DNA of 64,000 nt, from positions 9,022,409-9,086,408 of the forward strand of contig OZ025874.1 in the NCBI GenBank assembly GCA_964019415.1, in the 5' to 3' direction. This stretch comes from Ianthella basta. Its lineage: Eukaryota > Porifera > Demospongiae > Verongiida > Ianthellidae. Numbering within the stretch: the first letter of the stretch is position 1; every line of letters begins with the position of its first letter. The notes under the pieces were generated by a model. The model was not told where the DNA came from, did no database searches, and saw nothing but the letters and a program-made list of their open reading frames with translations. Positions 1 to 59,130 of the stretch are shown here, one piece after another. Position numbers and translations under genes: made by a program.

Positions 1-67
1 CACCCCTTTTCCCTCCACCCCTCCTCCCCCCACTCCTCCTCCCCCCACTCCTCCCCCCACCCCTCAC

Positions 68-2338
68 CTTTTTTGTCCTTGAAGATGACAGGGATGTGGT
101 CTGTAACAATGCTCTGCTCTGACTTGATGCCAATCAGCAAAGGGGAGCCGCGTCGAGTGGCCACCAGCTGTCCGGGGTAGTGACTGCTCTTAAAGACCAG
201 GGCAAAGGCTCCTTCCTAGAGAGTCGAGAGGTAACTAGGGAGTATGACATATGTGAGTGCAAGGTGTGTGTGTGAGAGTGTGCCAGATGAGTATGTGATG
301 TGTGGTGAGTGACGGTCACTGTTGTAATCCCCCCTCCCGCCCTTACCAGCTGGAAGATGACCTGCTCCACAAGCTGACTGAAAGGGAGCTGCTCTTCCTT
401 GCACTGTGTGTCGTAGAGATACTTCATCAGCTTAGGGATCACCTCCGTGTCTGTGTCAGACTCAAAGACAAAGCCTTTCTCCTCCTAACATACGGGAGAG
501 GGAGAGGAGAGAGAGGGAGGAGAGAGAGGGAGGGGAGAGAGGGAGAGTGGGGGAGAGGGATGAGGAGGGAGGGGGAAATAGATGATCAGTGACAGCAAAC
601 CAATACTGTACCACACACACACAAACTGCAAACACCGATCACACTACAGCTCTTCTCTGGTATTCAAACCACGTCACTAATGGTAGAATGGATCAACTCA
701 TCACATTCGAATATCTCAATATCCACCACATGTACTCACCAGCAAAGCCTTGATGTCTTTGTAGTTAGTGATAATCCCATTGTGGACACACACAAACTCT
801 GACAGGAGGAGAGGGGAAGGGGAGTAGTGGGTTAGTAAGCGAGCCCTCCACCCCTCCCCTCCCCCCACACACCACCTTACCGTTGTTGTCACCGGAGCGC
901 TGAGGGTGGCTATTCACAGCGTTGGGCACACCGTGTGTGGCCCAGCGTGTGTGAGCGATGCCAACGTGGATATCCATCTCTGCCTCCAGGTCCAACCCAT
1001 GGAGGGAGAACAGCTCCTCGGTCAAGGCCTGGACCTTGCCACGCTTCTTCACAATCCTACACAGCACATGTGAGAGGGGAGCAGCTCCTTGGACCACCAG
1101 CATGTCATGTGACCTACAACTATGTCAGTGACTTGTAGAATGAGTCATGTGACTCACTGAATAGTAGGCTCAACGTTGCGGCCATTTTCTACCACAGTGG
1201 CACAATCAAATGCAACACCTACAGAATAAACAGGGAAGGAGGGACAAAGGAGAGAAGAAAAACAGAGGGATGAAGAAGGGGGGGGGGGGGCAGGGGAGAG
1301 AGAGGGAGTGATAAGTGCAGACTGACTGCCTCTACAAGTGGAAGGTCAGTGTACACAGTTCATCCTGTTTGGAGCATTAACTAAAACCCCATACAAACTG
1401 ATTAGCAACAGCTAATCACAAGGCACACAACAGACTAAAAGTACCCTCTCCATATGCAGGTAACTCCTACCTCTCTATGAACACAATCCCAACATGTCCA
1501 TTGAGCAAATTAAGCTCCCCTTACCCTCATAATGTCATGAAATGACAGTGAGTGCAAAAGGTACAGCCACAAATGGTCTGTATCCTACAGTACAGGGCAG
1601 TGACCAGGAGGTCACAGGACAGTGACCAGGGTGTCAGAACTAGAGTGCACTATGCAGGGTGACTTCAAATGTGTTGCAATTAGTACACAATCCGCCGTTG
1701 TGAGCAATGGTCTGTGCCACACAGCGACCTCACACAATGTGCTGACATTGCACCACTCTCCAACTACTGTAACCTTACCAACGCATCACCTCACACTCAC
1801 ATACAATCAACATACCATGTGCACAACATACATACGATGTATGCACACACCAGTACTGACAACTGGCCACAAGCACAACTTGCACCCAATTGAGGGGCAA
1901 CAGTGTTTCACTTCACAATCCCTGTGTCACTTTAATATAGCTCGCAATCCAGCCTCCCTCCACAGTCACCCTCCCCTCCCCTCCCCTCCCCTCCCCCTCC
2001 CCTCCTCTCCCCTCCCCTCCCCTTCCCCTCCCCTCCCCCTTCCCCTCCTCTCCCCTCCCAGCACGCACCTGCCGAGTCGTAGCCTCTGTACTCCAAACGC
2101 TTCAGGCCTTTGATCAGCGTCTCCAAGACGTACAGGCGCTTCTGGCTCACCAGATAATTCAGGTAGGCGAATATTCCTGAACAGAAAGGGGAGGTAGTAG
2201 ATGAGGAGGCCGTGGCACCAACATTGTACGTCTCGCCCATGCTTATTAGCTAGCGGGGCAATCAGACAAGAGGAGGCGAGGGACGGTTCGAGAAGGCGCA
2301 ACTGCCTGGCCGTGGATGCGCCTGCACTCACCACACAT
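68..2338 (-). CDS. GFPT1: Glutamine:fructose-6-phosphate aminotransferase, 5' part (partial at left edge)
   Basis: Makes glucosamine-6-phosphate from fructose-6-phosphate and glutamine, the entry step of the hexosamine pathway, in the cytosol. Seven exons read on the minus strand: 2332-2338, 2069-2176, 1158-1218, 881-1056, 740-798, 347-484, 68-215; all are bounded by AG/GT and phases agree (232 codons seen). Exon 1 holds only ATG TGT G, so Cys2, the N-terminal nucleophile of class II amidotransferases, is exposed after Met removal; the protein then reads [52 protein letters not shown] and [10 protein letters not shown], all glutaminase-domain signatures. The sugar isomerase domains lie beyond the left end. 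The symbol is at family level; GFPT1 and GFPT2 cannot be told apart here. The short N-terminal extension in frame upstream of exon 2 is intron. Confidence 0.96.
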
Positions 2339-2565
2339 GTTGGAAATATGACCCTCCGAGTATTGCCTTTTATAACAAGTATATATAGACTGTGTCTGCA
2401 GCGCGCGGCTGAAGCTTTTATGCAAAGAATCCTTAGATATTATAGGAGAGCTTCCAAGCGACCGCACGTGACCTTCTTGCACAGTTAAGGTCAAGCATAG
2501 ATTATACGAGACAGTACGTGTATATCAGAATATAAATGTGGGTGCAATTGTACAATTGCATTGAA

Positions 2566-37384
<34,819 letters not shown>

Positions 37385-37558
37385 CACTAGCTGTCCCAGC
37401 GGCCATTTATAGTCACGTGACTGCCATAGGCCTCTCACAATGATATTCATATGACCTGTGGAGGGAGACATTCGCTCGGCTAGCTGTATAGGCAGCTACT
37501 CCTATTTCTGATTCAAGTGAACGCTTTGTAGGGGGTTTCCGCAGAGACACTACTGAAC
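37385..37558. promoter_or_regulatory. Divergent promoter region between METTL13 and T1P-13
   Basis: Only 174 bp separate the METTL13 ATG (minus strand) from the T1P-13 ATG (plus strand), so the two must share or overlap promoters. The interval contains ATATTCAT near 37443, similar to the doublet element of the other MSQ-class genes. No TATA box is evident to me. Confidence 0.6.
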
Positions 37559-38912
37559 ATGAGCAGCCAGTGAGATATTGTAATTTAACGAACACACAGC
37601 ATGCAATGGACAAGAATTGTTCACATTGTAGAATCTCTATAAGCTTAGCTAATGATAACGTGAAGGAATGGAGATTCCCAAACTTTGGCTTTGCTCCCGT
37701 GGTTACTTGGTTGTGCAGCTTGTGCTGTGCTGCAGCTTTTTGTAGTTCTGATGGCACAGCACACCACAGTGACCGTAAAATAGCTGGTTAGCTACTGTAG
37801 TTTAAGCTAGCTAGACCATTGTGGGATGTTTTGTGAGATAGTGCAAACTGTCAGTCGACTTAATTTGTGTGGTGATTACCCCTTGTACTAGGTCAACGTC
37901 AGACACTGCTTCATGCGGTCTTCCAGACTTCTTGGAAATAAAGAAATCATTGGATGTTTACGAGGAAAGGATGAAAGGGGAGCAAGCAAGACTGGAACAG
38001 AAAGAGACTGAGTTGAAGAGTAAGGAGAAACAGATAGATGCCAAAGTGAAGGAGAAGGAAGAAGAGAGCAGAGAGAGAATGGCAGCAGAGGAGAGGAAGG
38101 TGAGGAAGAAGCTGAAAGCAGATAAGGACATGTTGGAGGGTGAAAAGCGATACTGGGAGGAGGAGAAGGAGAGGGTGAAGCAGACCAAGGTGTTTGAGAA
38201 GGTGGTGACGCTGGATGTGGGTGGGACCAAGTATCGTACAACTCTCTCCACCCTCACCAAGTACCCTGACTCCATGCTGGGAGTAATGTTCAGTGGAAGA
38301 CACGACCTTCCACAGCAGGAAGATGGGTCCTACTTCATTGACAGAGATGCTGACACCTTCCATTATATTCTTATGTTCTTGAGAGATCACAATCTGTGTC
38401 TCAGTGTCTTCCCAACTTTTTCAGTTTCCACACTCCTTCAACTGAAAGCAGCATTTGAATATTTTCAGCTTTGCCCAGATTTGTTGAATAATGTCATACG
38501 CACATGCAGAGCAAGTAAACATTTTACATTTCCAGTAAGATCCTATCATGAGCAGGGTTCCTCAAGGATGAAGATAGAGACAGAGTTTTCAGGATGTCAG
38601 CTTTATCTCAGTTCCCATACAAGGCATGATGTAAAGGTAGCTAATGGAAGATGCAGTGAGAGCTGTGAGGGAGTAAACTTTAAAACAGCTGTTGAGCTCA
38701 CCAACTGCAACCTATCAGGAGCACGTTTTGTGCGGTGCTCCTTTCAAGCTTCTACCAGTTTTGAAGGCTGTATTCTCTTGGGCACAGTGTTTGATCAGGT
38801 AGATGGCCTAGTGAGAAATCGAGTCCACTTCACTCCTTGGCAGGTGGCTCAAGCAGAATTTGAGCCACAGCTCTTAGAAGCTTTGCAAGAAGCAGGATGC
38901 ATCTACAATTGA
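37559..38912 (+). CDS. T1P-13: divergent member outside the METTL13 intron
   Basis: Exons 37559-37569 (MSSQ, donor GTGAGA) and 37892-38912, 343 codons, start MSSQSTSDTASCGLPDFLE. Its coiled coil is MSQ-class and its T1 block (DVGGTKYRTT to SYFIDRDA) matches the array at DNA level, although METTL13 exons 1-3 lie between it and the other members. The middle (DTFHYILMFLRDHNLCLS, AAFEYFQLCPDLLNNVI) lacks the LDYGQ motif. The tail is diverged (CNLSG-ARFVR-CSFQA, NRVHFTPWQVAQAEFEPQL) and uniquely ends GCIYN. It starts 174 bp from the METTL13 ATG in the opposite direction. Confidence 0.88.
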
Positions 38913-38929
38913 GAACAGCTGGCCCTCGC

Positions 38930-39300
38930 TAGCTACAGCTATAGCTAATAGCTAACTGTAACTACATGGCTAGCTTGCTTGTTTAAAGCTATAGCTATAG
39001 CTATAGCTACCTATAGCTATAGCTATAGTAACTAGCTAGCTAGCTAGCAAATATAGGTAACTAGCTAAGTACTAGCTACACATTTAGCTACATGTACTTG
39101 TTATCTAGATAGCTATAGCTATAGAATATTGTTAAGCTTGTTAGCTACAGTACTGTAATGAAAGCCGAATGTATAGCCATTATGCTGCGTCTTCAGACTT
39201 CCTAGCTAGCCATTGCTTCTTTAATTCCGATTGCTGCATAGCTAGTTAGCTAGCTAGCTAACTAGCTACATGCATGCACATGTGTAGCTAGTTTATAAAT
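38930..39300. repeat. AGCTAT / TAGC simple repeat between T1P-13 and ZMYND12
   Basis: Irregular runs of AGCTATAGCTAT and TAGCTAGC, self-complementary throughout. Together with the hairpin at 39393 this fills most of the 720 bp between the two genes; I see no reading frame here. Confidence 0.7.
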
Positions 39301-39392
39301 TCTTCCTGGAACAGCCTGCCTATAGTTTACTGTTTGGTGGCTGAAATAGTTAGCTATCTAGCTATAGGTAACTTGCTAAGTTTTGCAAATTT

Positions 39393-39460
39393 GCAAAGGC
39401 GACAGATTCCAACTGCCATAGCTAGCTAGCTAGCAGTGCATTGGAATCTGCCGCCTTTGC
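39393..39460. repeat. Hairpin with ~20-bp arms
   Basis: GCAAAGGCGACAGATTCCAA at 39393 pairs with TTGGAATCTGCCGCCTTTGC at 39441, with TAGC repeats between. Probably a small fold-back element; upstream of ZMYND12. Confidence 0.6.
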
Positions 39461-39634
39461 TAGCTAGCTGATGCATTCACACCACACTGGTTTGCAGCAA
39501 CTACATGCTTAGCTAGGCTAGCTTGCACATTGTCTATGCATATGTATGCAGTGAGGAGGCTAGAAAATGCATACAAATCTTGTATATAGTGGCCGCCATG
39601 TACATCACGTGACAGTTGTCCTGGGAACGGCAAA

Positions 39635-42600
39635 ATGGAGATCTCCGTCAACCCACTTGCAGTTTCGAAGGGGAAAAGGCTTCTTTGCGAGATTTGCCAG
39701 CAACCGGCGCACCTCCAGTGCGCCATGTGTAAAGCAACCTACTATTGGTGAGCTTAGTAACCCAAGATTTGTCGTACTGCGACACTTTACTTTATATAGT
39801 AAAAAGCAAAGCAAGATAGAGGCTCCACGATGTCACGCACCATCCACACGTGGTATTTGTATTACACCTGAGCTGCACGAGTTTCATTCAACCTTGTTAA
39901 CCTCCCTCTACCCTCTCTCCCCTCGCACAGTGACCAAGAGCACAGAGATGATGACCTGATATCCATTCATGAGAAGATCTGTAACATCCTTTCCCAACTG
40001 AAGACTCCAGACGTTCACGTCTCCTCTGAGGCGGAGAGGAAGGGTAAAGCACAGTGGAGGAGAGACCAGCAGGTGCGTGGAAGGGGGTATTTAACTGTGA
40101 GGTGTGTTTGAGAGCTTCAGATAGAATTTGTGAATGTGAGGTGGCAGAGGAGCTGTGTAGGTGAGATGTTGGACGTAGGGTATGGTGGGGCAGGGCTGTG
40201 TGCGTTGAGGTACAGGTGATAGTGATCAGAACTATGTCGTTTGTTCCCTGGACTCATTTTCCTGTCGTACTTTGCAAAGCACTGTGGGGATTTCTTAATT
40301 GTCTGCTTCTACCTCATCCAATTCTTGTCTCTGCCATCTCTCCCTATCCTCTTCCCTCACATCCTCAACTCCTCCCCTCCCCCCACTCTCCCCCCACTCT
40401 CCCCCTGCTCCTTCCCTATGTGTAGAAGAAGATTGTGGACATTTCCCTGTCAGAGGGTAATCGCATGCTCAACTCCCAGAACTACCAGGGGGTCATCCCC
40501 GCCGCCCTGCAGGCCATCAAGTACAGCAAGGAGCTCTACGGCAACAGCAACATCCAGATTGTACCTGCCTACATGGTCATTGCCAGGGCCAACATTGGTG
40601 AGCTGTGTGCGTAGGGGACACACATGTACCGTGTGGCTGAGCTGTGTGCATAGGGGACACACATGTACCGTGTGGCTGAGCTGTGTGCATAGGGGACACA
40701 CATGTACCGTGTGGCTGAGCTGTGTGCATAGGGACACACATGTACCGTGTGGCTGAGCTGTGTGCATAGGGGACACACATGTACCATGTGGCTGAGCTGT
40801 GTGCATAGGGACACACATGTACCGTGTGGCTGAGCTGTGTGCATAGGGGATACACATGTACCGTGTGGCTGAGCTGTGTGCATAGGGGACACACATGTAC
40901 CGTGTGGCTGAGCTGTGTGCATAGGGATACACATGTACCATTTGGCTGAGCTGTGTGCATAGGGGACACACATGTACCGTGTGGCTGAGCTGTGTGCATA
41001 GGGGATACACATGTACCATGTGGCTGAGCTGTGTGCATAGGGACACACATGTACCGTGTGGCTGAGCTGTGTGCATAGGGGACACACATGTACCGTGTGG
41101 CTGAGCTGTGTGCATAGGGGACACACATGTACCATGTGGCTGAGCTGTGTGCATAGGGACACACATGTACCGTGTGGCTGAGCTGTGTGCATAGGGGACA
41201 CACATGTACCGTGTGGCTGAGCTGTGTGCATAGGGGACACACATGTACCATGTGGCTGAGCTGTGTGCATAGGGACACACATGTACCGTGTGGCTGAGCT
41301 GTGTGCATAGGGGACACACATGTACCGTGTGGCTGAGCTGTGTGCATAGGGGACACACATGTACCGTGTGGCTGAGCTGTGTGCATAGGGGACACACATG
41401 TACCATGTGGCTGAGCTGTGTGCATAGGGACACACATGTACCGTGTGGCTGAGCTGTGTGCATAGGGGACACACATGTACCATGTGGCTGAGCTGTGTGC
41501 ATAGGGACACACATGTACCGTGTGGCTGAGCTGTGTGCATAGGGGACACACATGTACCGTGTGGCTGAGCTGTGTGCATAGGGACACACATGTACCGTGT
41601 GGCTGAGCTGTGTGCATAGGGATACACATGTACCATGTGGCTGAGCTGTGTGCGTAGGGGACACACATGTACCGTGTGGCTGAGCTGTGTGCATAGGGAT
41701 ACACATGTACCATGTGGCTGAGCTGTGTGCATAGGGACACACATGTACCGTGTGGCTGAGCTGTGTGCATAGGGGACACACATGTACCGTGTGGCTGAGC
41801 TGTGTGCATAGGGGACACACATGTACCATGTGGCTGAGCTGTGTGCATAGGGACACACATGTACCGTGTGGCTGAGCTGTGTGCATAGGGGACACACATG
41901 TACCGTGTGGCTGAGCTGTGTGCATAGGGGACACACATGTACCGTGTGGCTGAGCTGTGTGCATAGGGGACACACATGTACCATGTGGCTGAGCTGTGTG
42001 CATAGGGACACACATGTACCGTGTGGCTGAGCTGTGTGCATAGGGGACACACATGTACCGTGTGGCTGAGCTGTGTGCATAGGGGACACACATGTACCGT
42101 GTGGCTGAGCTGTGTGCATAGGGGATACACATGTACCGTGTGGCTGAGCTGTGTGCATAGGGGACACACATGTACCGTGTGGCTGAGCTGTGTGCATAGG
42201 GGACACACATGTACCATGTGGCTGAGCTGTGTGCATAGGGGACACACATGTACCGTGTGGCTGAGCTGTGTGCATAGGGGACACACATGTACCGTGTGGC
42301 TGAGCTGTGTGCATAGGGATACACATGTACCAGTGTGGCTGAGCTGTGTGCATAGGGGACACACATGTACCGTGTGGCTGAGCTGTGTGCATAGGGGATA
42401 CACATGTACCATGTGGCTGAGCTGTGTGCATAGGGACACACATGTACCGTGTGGCTGAGCTGTGTGCATAGGGATACACATGTACCATGTGGCTGAGCTG
42501 TGTGCATAGGGGACACACATGTACCGTGTGGCTGAGCTGTGTGCATAGGGGACACACATGTACCGTGTGGCTGAGCTGTGTGCATAGGGGACACACATGT

Positions 42601-44558
42601 ACCGTGTGGCTGAGCTGTGTGCATAGGGGACACACATGTACTGTGTGGCTGAGCTGTGTGCATAGGGGACACACATGTACCGTGTGGCTGAGCTGTGTGC
42701 ATAGGGGACACACATGTACTGTGTGGCTGAGCTGTGTGCATAGGGGACACACATGTACCGTGTGGCTGAGCTGTGTGCATAGGGACACACATGTACCATG
42801 TGGCTGAGCTGTGTGCATAGGGGACACACATGTACCGTGTGGCTGAGCTGTGTGCATAGGGGACACACATGTACCATGTGGCTGAGCTGTGTGCATAGGG
42901 GATACACATGTACCGTGTGGCTGAGCTGTGTGCATAGGGGACACACATGTACCGTGTGGTTGAGCTGTGTGCATAGGGGACACACATGTACCGTGTACAG
43001 CTATGCTCCCATGTGTGTGTGTTCTGCTGAGTAGCCATTCCTTCATCTGTGAGGCTCATGCTTCTCTTATCACCCCACATTGCTTGAACCCTACCTTCTG
43101 AGTCATCTCACACATATCCAATGCAACTTGTAGCATTGTGTATTTGTTGTACACTGTGAAACAGTCCAGACGTACAGTACGTGCAGTACACTACACACTA
43201 CAGTACTAAGCATCTAGTCTCACGTAGCCAGGACCTTCTCCTCCATTTTCGCTATTGCGCATGAGGACTGGTGACATCAGGAAAGAAAATGGAGGGGAGA
43301 AACAGTCTGGGCTACGCGGGACTACTGAGTACCCTGCACGTCCCTTCTTAGGACTGGTAAAATGTCTTGTATATGGCTATACGTAGTTACAGTGTTACTT
43401 CCCTGCTGTTCTGCTCCTCTGCTGCTGCTGCAGGTGCTGGCCAGTTCCAGGAGGCTGAGCAGTACCTCTCACAGGCACAGTGGGTGGTCCTCAACACACC
43501 TTCCCCTAGCCCCGGCATTCAGTCTCAGCTCCACCGCAACCTCGGCCTGCTCGCCCTTGCTAAAGGACAGCTCTCAGAGGCACGGCGCCACCTTGCTGAA
43601 GACATCTACCAGTCATCAGTTGCCTTTGGACCAGAGGCTGTGCAGACAGCAGGAGGGTACTTCCACCTGGCTACAGCATTCGCTGGAGAGGACCGGCCAG
43701 ACGTGGTGCTCTCACTACACAATGAGGTTGGTGGTGGGTGGGCACTGCTGAAGTACCCTGAATAGATAGCTAATCACTACTGCTACGGGTACTACAGTTA
43801 CTACTACAAATATTTACCTTTCCTTATGTCAAGCTATTTATAGCAGATCACCAATCAATCAGCTTAGGGAGAATCTGTCCCCTCCCCTCCTCCACCCTCC
43901 CATAGGTGATCAAGGTTTGGAGTAGCCATTTGCGGCACCTCCTCACCTCCCGGTCCAATGAGCCTGTGGATGACAGCCTTCTCTCCCCTCGCCACCGGGT
44001 GGTGGACACACCCCTCCTAGACCCAGCGGAGCGAGCAGAGGTGGTCCACATGCTCACCACCATCTGCACCCTCAGAGAGAAGCAGACCAAGAGTCTCCCT
44101 CCAGTGATGATCAACATCTACCAAGCCATGGCCCTACTGCACCTTGTGCTGAAAGACCACCACAAGGTGTGTGTGGGGGGGGGGGGGGCACCGGGGAAAT
44201 CCCCACTGCATTGTGCAATGGTTTGAATGTGTTGGTGGGCGATTGCAGTTGTCTTGTTGTGGTGGAATGAAGAAGGCATTACAGTGCGGTGCACTTCATA
44301 GTGTCATGTACTGAATGGTGTTTGTGGAGTTATAGTACAGTACACAGTTGGAGACATGGAGTGATGTGAGTGATGTGATGACTGACGAACTAAAGTACTG
44401 TCTGTCTGTCTGTCTGTTTGTCTGTGTGCACACAGGCCAGGGAGTTCTCCTCAAAGGCTGGTAACCTGGTGAAAGGGAGTCAGGAGGGGGAGCTTGTTGC
44501 TGATGTGCAAGAGCTTGATAGACTCATTGAGGAACAGGAGAAACGAGTGACTGCATGA
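39635..44558 (+). CDS. ZMYND12: ZMYND12, MYND-finger and TPR-like protein, complete
   Basis: Animal ZMYND12 is a ciliary/axonemal protein linked to sperm flagella. Six exons: 39635-39747, 39931-40072, 40426-40597, 43434-43726, 43906-44166, 44436-44558; 1104 nt, 367 codons, phases agree and length matches the family. The N-terminus has LAVSKGKRLLCEIC, CAMC, KATYYC, then CDQEH and IHEKIC. The position after YYC holds His (C-x3-H) instead of the usual Cys, as in other ZMYND12 proteins. The rest is helical TPR-like: AIKYSKELYG, EAEQYLSQAQWVVLN, HRNLGLLALAKG, EARRHLAEDIY, GGYFHLATAF. Intron 3 is 2.8 kb, mostly one minisatellite that begins at the donor; the exon 5 donor is in a GTGTGTG run. Plus strand; converges on the VWC gene. 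Confidence 0.94.
40598..42997. repeat. 39-bp minisatellite, ~60 copies, filling ZMYND12 intron 3
   Basis: Unit GAGCTGTGTGCATAGGGGAC + ACACATGTACCGTGTGGCT (39 bp), with a 38-bp variant that drops one G, and CGTGTGG/CATGTGG and GACAC/GATAC variants. Variants are ordered: many stretches repeat a three-unit cycle (short CG, long CG, long CA; ~116 bp). The array starts with the intron's own GTGAGCTGTGTGC. Because 39 is divisible by three it shows long open frames on both strands; these are not genes. Confidence 0.95.
43215..43325. mobile_element. Small terminal-inverted-repeat element in ZMYND12 intron 3
   Basis: Left end TAGTCTCACGTAGCCAGGAC and right end GTCTGGGCTACGCGGGACTA are imperfect inverted repeats, with CTCCATTTTC and AAAATGGAGG pairing further in. 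No coding capacity. Its ends match those of the element upstream of T1P-2 and T1P-8, so it is probably one MITE family. Confidence 0.6.
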
Positions 44559-45503
44559 GACATATGATTTGTACACATGCATGTATTCTTCATTGCTATG
44601 GCAACCACCATGGCAACAACAGTGCTTCTTACCTTACCATGAATAATTTATACAGTAGTCAGACCATTGTGACTTGGGTAGTATACGTATTTAGTGTAGA
44701 CAGTAAAGCATTATTGTACTCTTTGACACTGTTGATGTGGTGAGTTGTAGGAAGATAAAGAGGGTATGTTGTTCTTGCTATGGAGACATGTCTTATATTG
44801 TGAGCCAGCCTCGCTGCACAGCTGTTATAGCTGCACTTGTGTGTCGTGTGTTGAAGTGCACAAGTTGTCACTCATCACACGTACTGTACAAAATAGTACA
44901 GTATGCATGCAACCAACATTGGACAATGAGTATAGCAATAACTGTCAAAGCTCTCTTATACAAACACACTACAAAAGCTATCTCATTATACTTTGTATGT
45001 ATAGGCTTGTGTCAGCACTTAAATGTGAAGTTCCTTCTAAACACATGAAAGTAAGTTGAACTTTAAATTTTTTGTGTGCACTTTGTACTCCTGCAAGGTG
45101 CCGAGGGAGAAAGGTGAATGTACTGCATGCATTGTCACACACCACGCAGAACGACACACTGTCACATATACACAGCCAGCACACACACACACTTGCGCAC
45201 ACACACGCACACACACACTCGCGCACACACACACACAGTCCTAAGGGTAGAAGTGTTGACATTCCCACTTACGTACATTGTGAACTTACAAAACTACTAC
45301 AATTTGATGGCCATTTCCATTTCTGTTTTAAAGGCATTCTCTGCAGAGGAAGAGGAGACTTGTCAGTAGCAAGATGGTTAGGGAGAGAGAGTGTAATATT
45401 AGTAACGTGTAAAGTGGGGAAGTGACTGCACGCTTTACAACATTCTTGAGGATTTCAAACAGAGGGACAAAATTTAATCAATCTGTGTGACTACTCCCTC
45501 CTG
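44559..45503. other. Intergenic region between convergent ZMYND12 and VWC gene
   Basis: Holds the 3' flanks of both genes. A short CA-rich stretch lies at 45181-45235. The first ~620 bp recur at 63336-64000. I find no gene. Confidence 0.7.
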
Positions 45504-57161
<11,658 letters not shown>

Positions 57162-57389
57162 ATTGCAATCTTTTGGAATATTTAGCCTGAGCCCTTATTC
57201 AGGTATTCAGCTGGCTACTGTACACTGCGTGAGATGGATCGGCCTTTAACCAGCTGCAGGTCGCACTAAGGACATTGCTTTTCACCTTCCGTGTACCCAA
57301 TTTGCATTTTCAGTGGCACCATGTGCTAGGCAGTTTCTGCGCTGACATCATTTCCTAATGAATATAATGATGTGGATAACAATATCTTT

Positions 57390-58140
57390 ACACAGCAGAT
57401 TGCCAATCAATCAGTCTCACCTCCCGGTCCGAGGAGCCTGTGGATGACAGCCTCCTCTCCCCTCACCACCGGGTGGTGGACACACCCCTCCTAGACCCAG
57501 CGGAGCGAGCAGAGGTGGTCCACATGCTCACCACCATCTGCACCCTCAGAGAGAAGCAGACCAAGAGTCTCCCTCCAGTGATGATCAACATCTACCAAGC
57601 CATGGCCCTACTGCACCTTGTGCTGAAAGACCATCACAAGGTGTGTGTGGGGGGGGGGGGCAGGGGGGCACCCGGGAAATCCCCACTGCATTGTGCAATG
57701 TTTTGGGTGCTTGTGTGTGTGTGCCTTATGGAGGTGATCCGCAGTTGTTACCTTGCATGTTGTGAGGTGGAAGGAAGAGGGCATTACAGTGTGGTGCACT
57801 TCATACAATGTCATGTATGGTGTTTTGTGGAGTTATAGTACAGTACACAGTTGGAGACATGGAGTGATATGAGTGGTGTGACGACTGACAAGCTGCAGTG
57901 TTGTCTGTCTGTCTGTTTGTCTGTGTGCACGGAGGCCAGGGAGTTCTCCTCAAAGGCTGGTAACCTGGTGAAAGGGAGTCAGGAGGGGGAGCTTGTTGCT
58001 GATGTGCAAGAGCTTGATAGACTCATTGAGGAACAGGAGAAATGAGTGACTGCATGAGACATATGATTTGTACACATGCATGTATTCTTCATTGCTATGG
58101 CAACCACCATGGCAACAACAGGGCTCCTTACCTTACCATG
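57390..58140. repeat. Duplicate of 43840-44640 (left part of a split copy)
   Basis: Matches the ZMYND12 exon 5-6 region and the first ~80 bp of its 3' flank, including the TGTCTGTCTG intron tract and CATTGCTATGGCAACCACCA. At 58140 the match breaks off into a 36-bp tandem repeat; it resumes at 63336. Confidence 0.88.
57396..58045 (+). pseudogene. ZMYND12 3'-end pseudogene (exons 5-6)
   Basis: Copies exon 5 (57417-57641) and exon 6 (about 57937-58045) with the intron between. About 77 bp are missing at the front compared with 43854-43940, removing the exon 5 acceptor and first codons. In the exon 6 copy CGA near the end is TGA, cutting four residues. The rest is nearly unchanged, so the copy is fairly young. 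No exons 1-4 precede it. Confidence 0.88.
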
Positions 58141-58142
58141 AG

Positions 58143-58312
58143 TAATTACCCTACGCGCGATAGCGCAAAGGGGGGTTATTACCTTACGCGCGATAGCGCA
58201 AGGGGGGGTTATTACCCTACGCGCGATAGCGCAAGGGGGGGTTATTACCCTACGCGCGATAGCGTAAGGGGGGTTAATTACCCTACGCGCGATAGTGCAG
58301 GGGGGTTAAGTG
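58143..58312. repeat. 36-bp tandem repeat, 5 copies, with a single copy at 63064
   Basis: Unit TTATTACCCTACGCGCGATA + GCGCAAGGGGGGG. A lone, diverged unit (TTATTACCCCACACGCGATAG) stands at 63064, so the unit bounds both sides of the segment that splits the ZMYND12 duplicate. Confidence 0.9.
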
Positions 58313-59067
58313 ATTGGTTCACTCTGTCTGTCTGTCTGTCTGTCGGCAGTTTGCCATTTGCCGCTCGCGCGGCTGGTGTAGAACTTTATACGGCCCCACG
58401 CCTGAGACAATAACGGCAGAGCGTCATTTAGTCCTGTCTGTGGACCTGGATTTTATGGATATGGATGGTTTGCCGAGAAATTGCCATCTTTCGTGGTATT
58501 TCCTGGGGTCCGCCATTTTGTTTGTGTACTTTAATCATACGACTGTGAATTGAGGCTACGTAGGACGGCTGGCAGCAGTGTCTGGTGAAGACCCTGGAAA
58601 ATTTCGTATGGATTCGCTGGGTAGTTAGTCCTTTCACTGAAACGATCCTTTGTTGTCTCTTAATACTTTTCTAGCCTGTCTGCGCCAAATCTTCCTGTTC
58701 CCTTCCTTGCAATTGACGGCAGATATTTAGATGCAAGTGCATGTTTACTCAGATGCAAGTGGCTCAACTTTACTTGGTTCCGAACAGGCCATGCCTATAG
58801 TTATAGCTCAGAACATCCTCAATGACAGCTCTAAACACCAGTCACCAGTGTAAATGTGTGTGTGGGTTCATTAATTCATGTGTGATTGCGTGTGAAGAGG
58901 ACTGGAGAGAGAATATGTATGCAGTGGAGTGCACACTCTTTCCATTCTTTCTTTGAAGCAGGCAGCGGTTGTTCTAGACACAGCTGACAACTGTCATCTA
59001 CATATACACGTATCCTATTCTTCTCAGCATCTGTCTGCATAAGTTAATAGTGTGTGTTGTGTGTGTG

Positions 59068-59130
<63 letters not shown>

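Noticed and set aside
40598-42997. CRISPR array
   Set aside because: No unique spacers; units are head-to-tail and only 39 bp, in an animal intron.
40450-43080. Very long open frames (up to ~870 codons) on the minus strand, three phases
   Set aside because: They are the 39-bp minisatellite of ZMYND12 intron 3 read through; the unit length is divisible by three, and the peptide is a monotonous 13-residue repeat.
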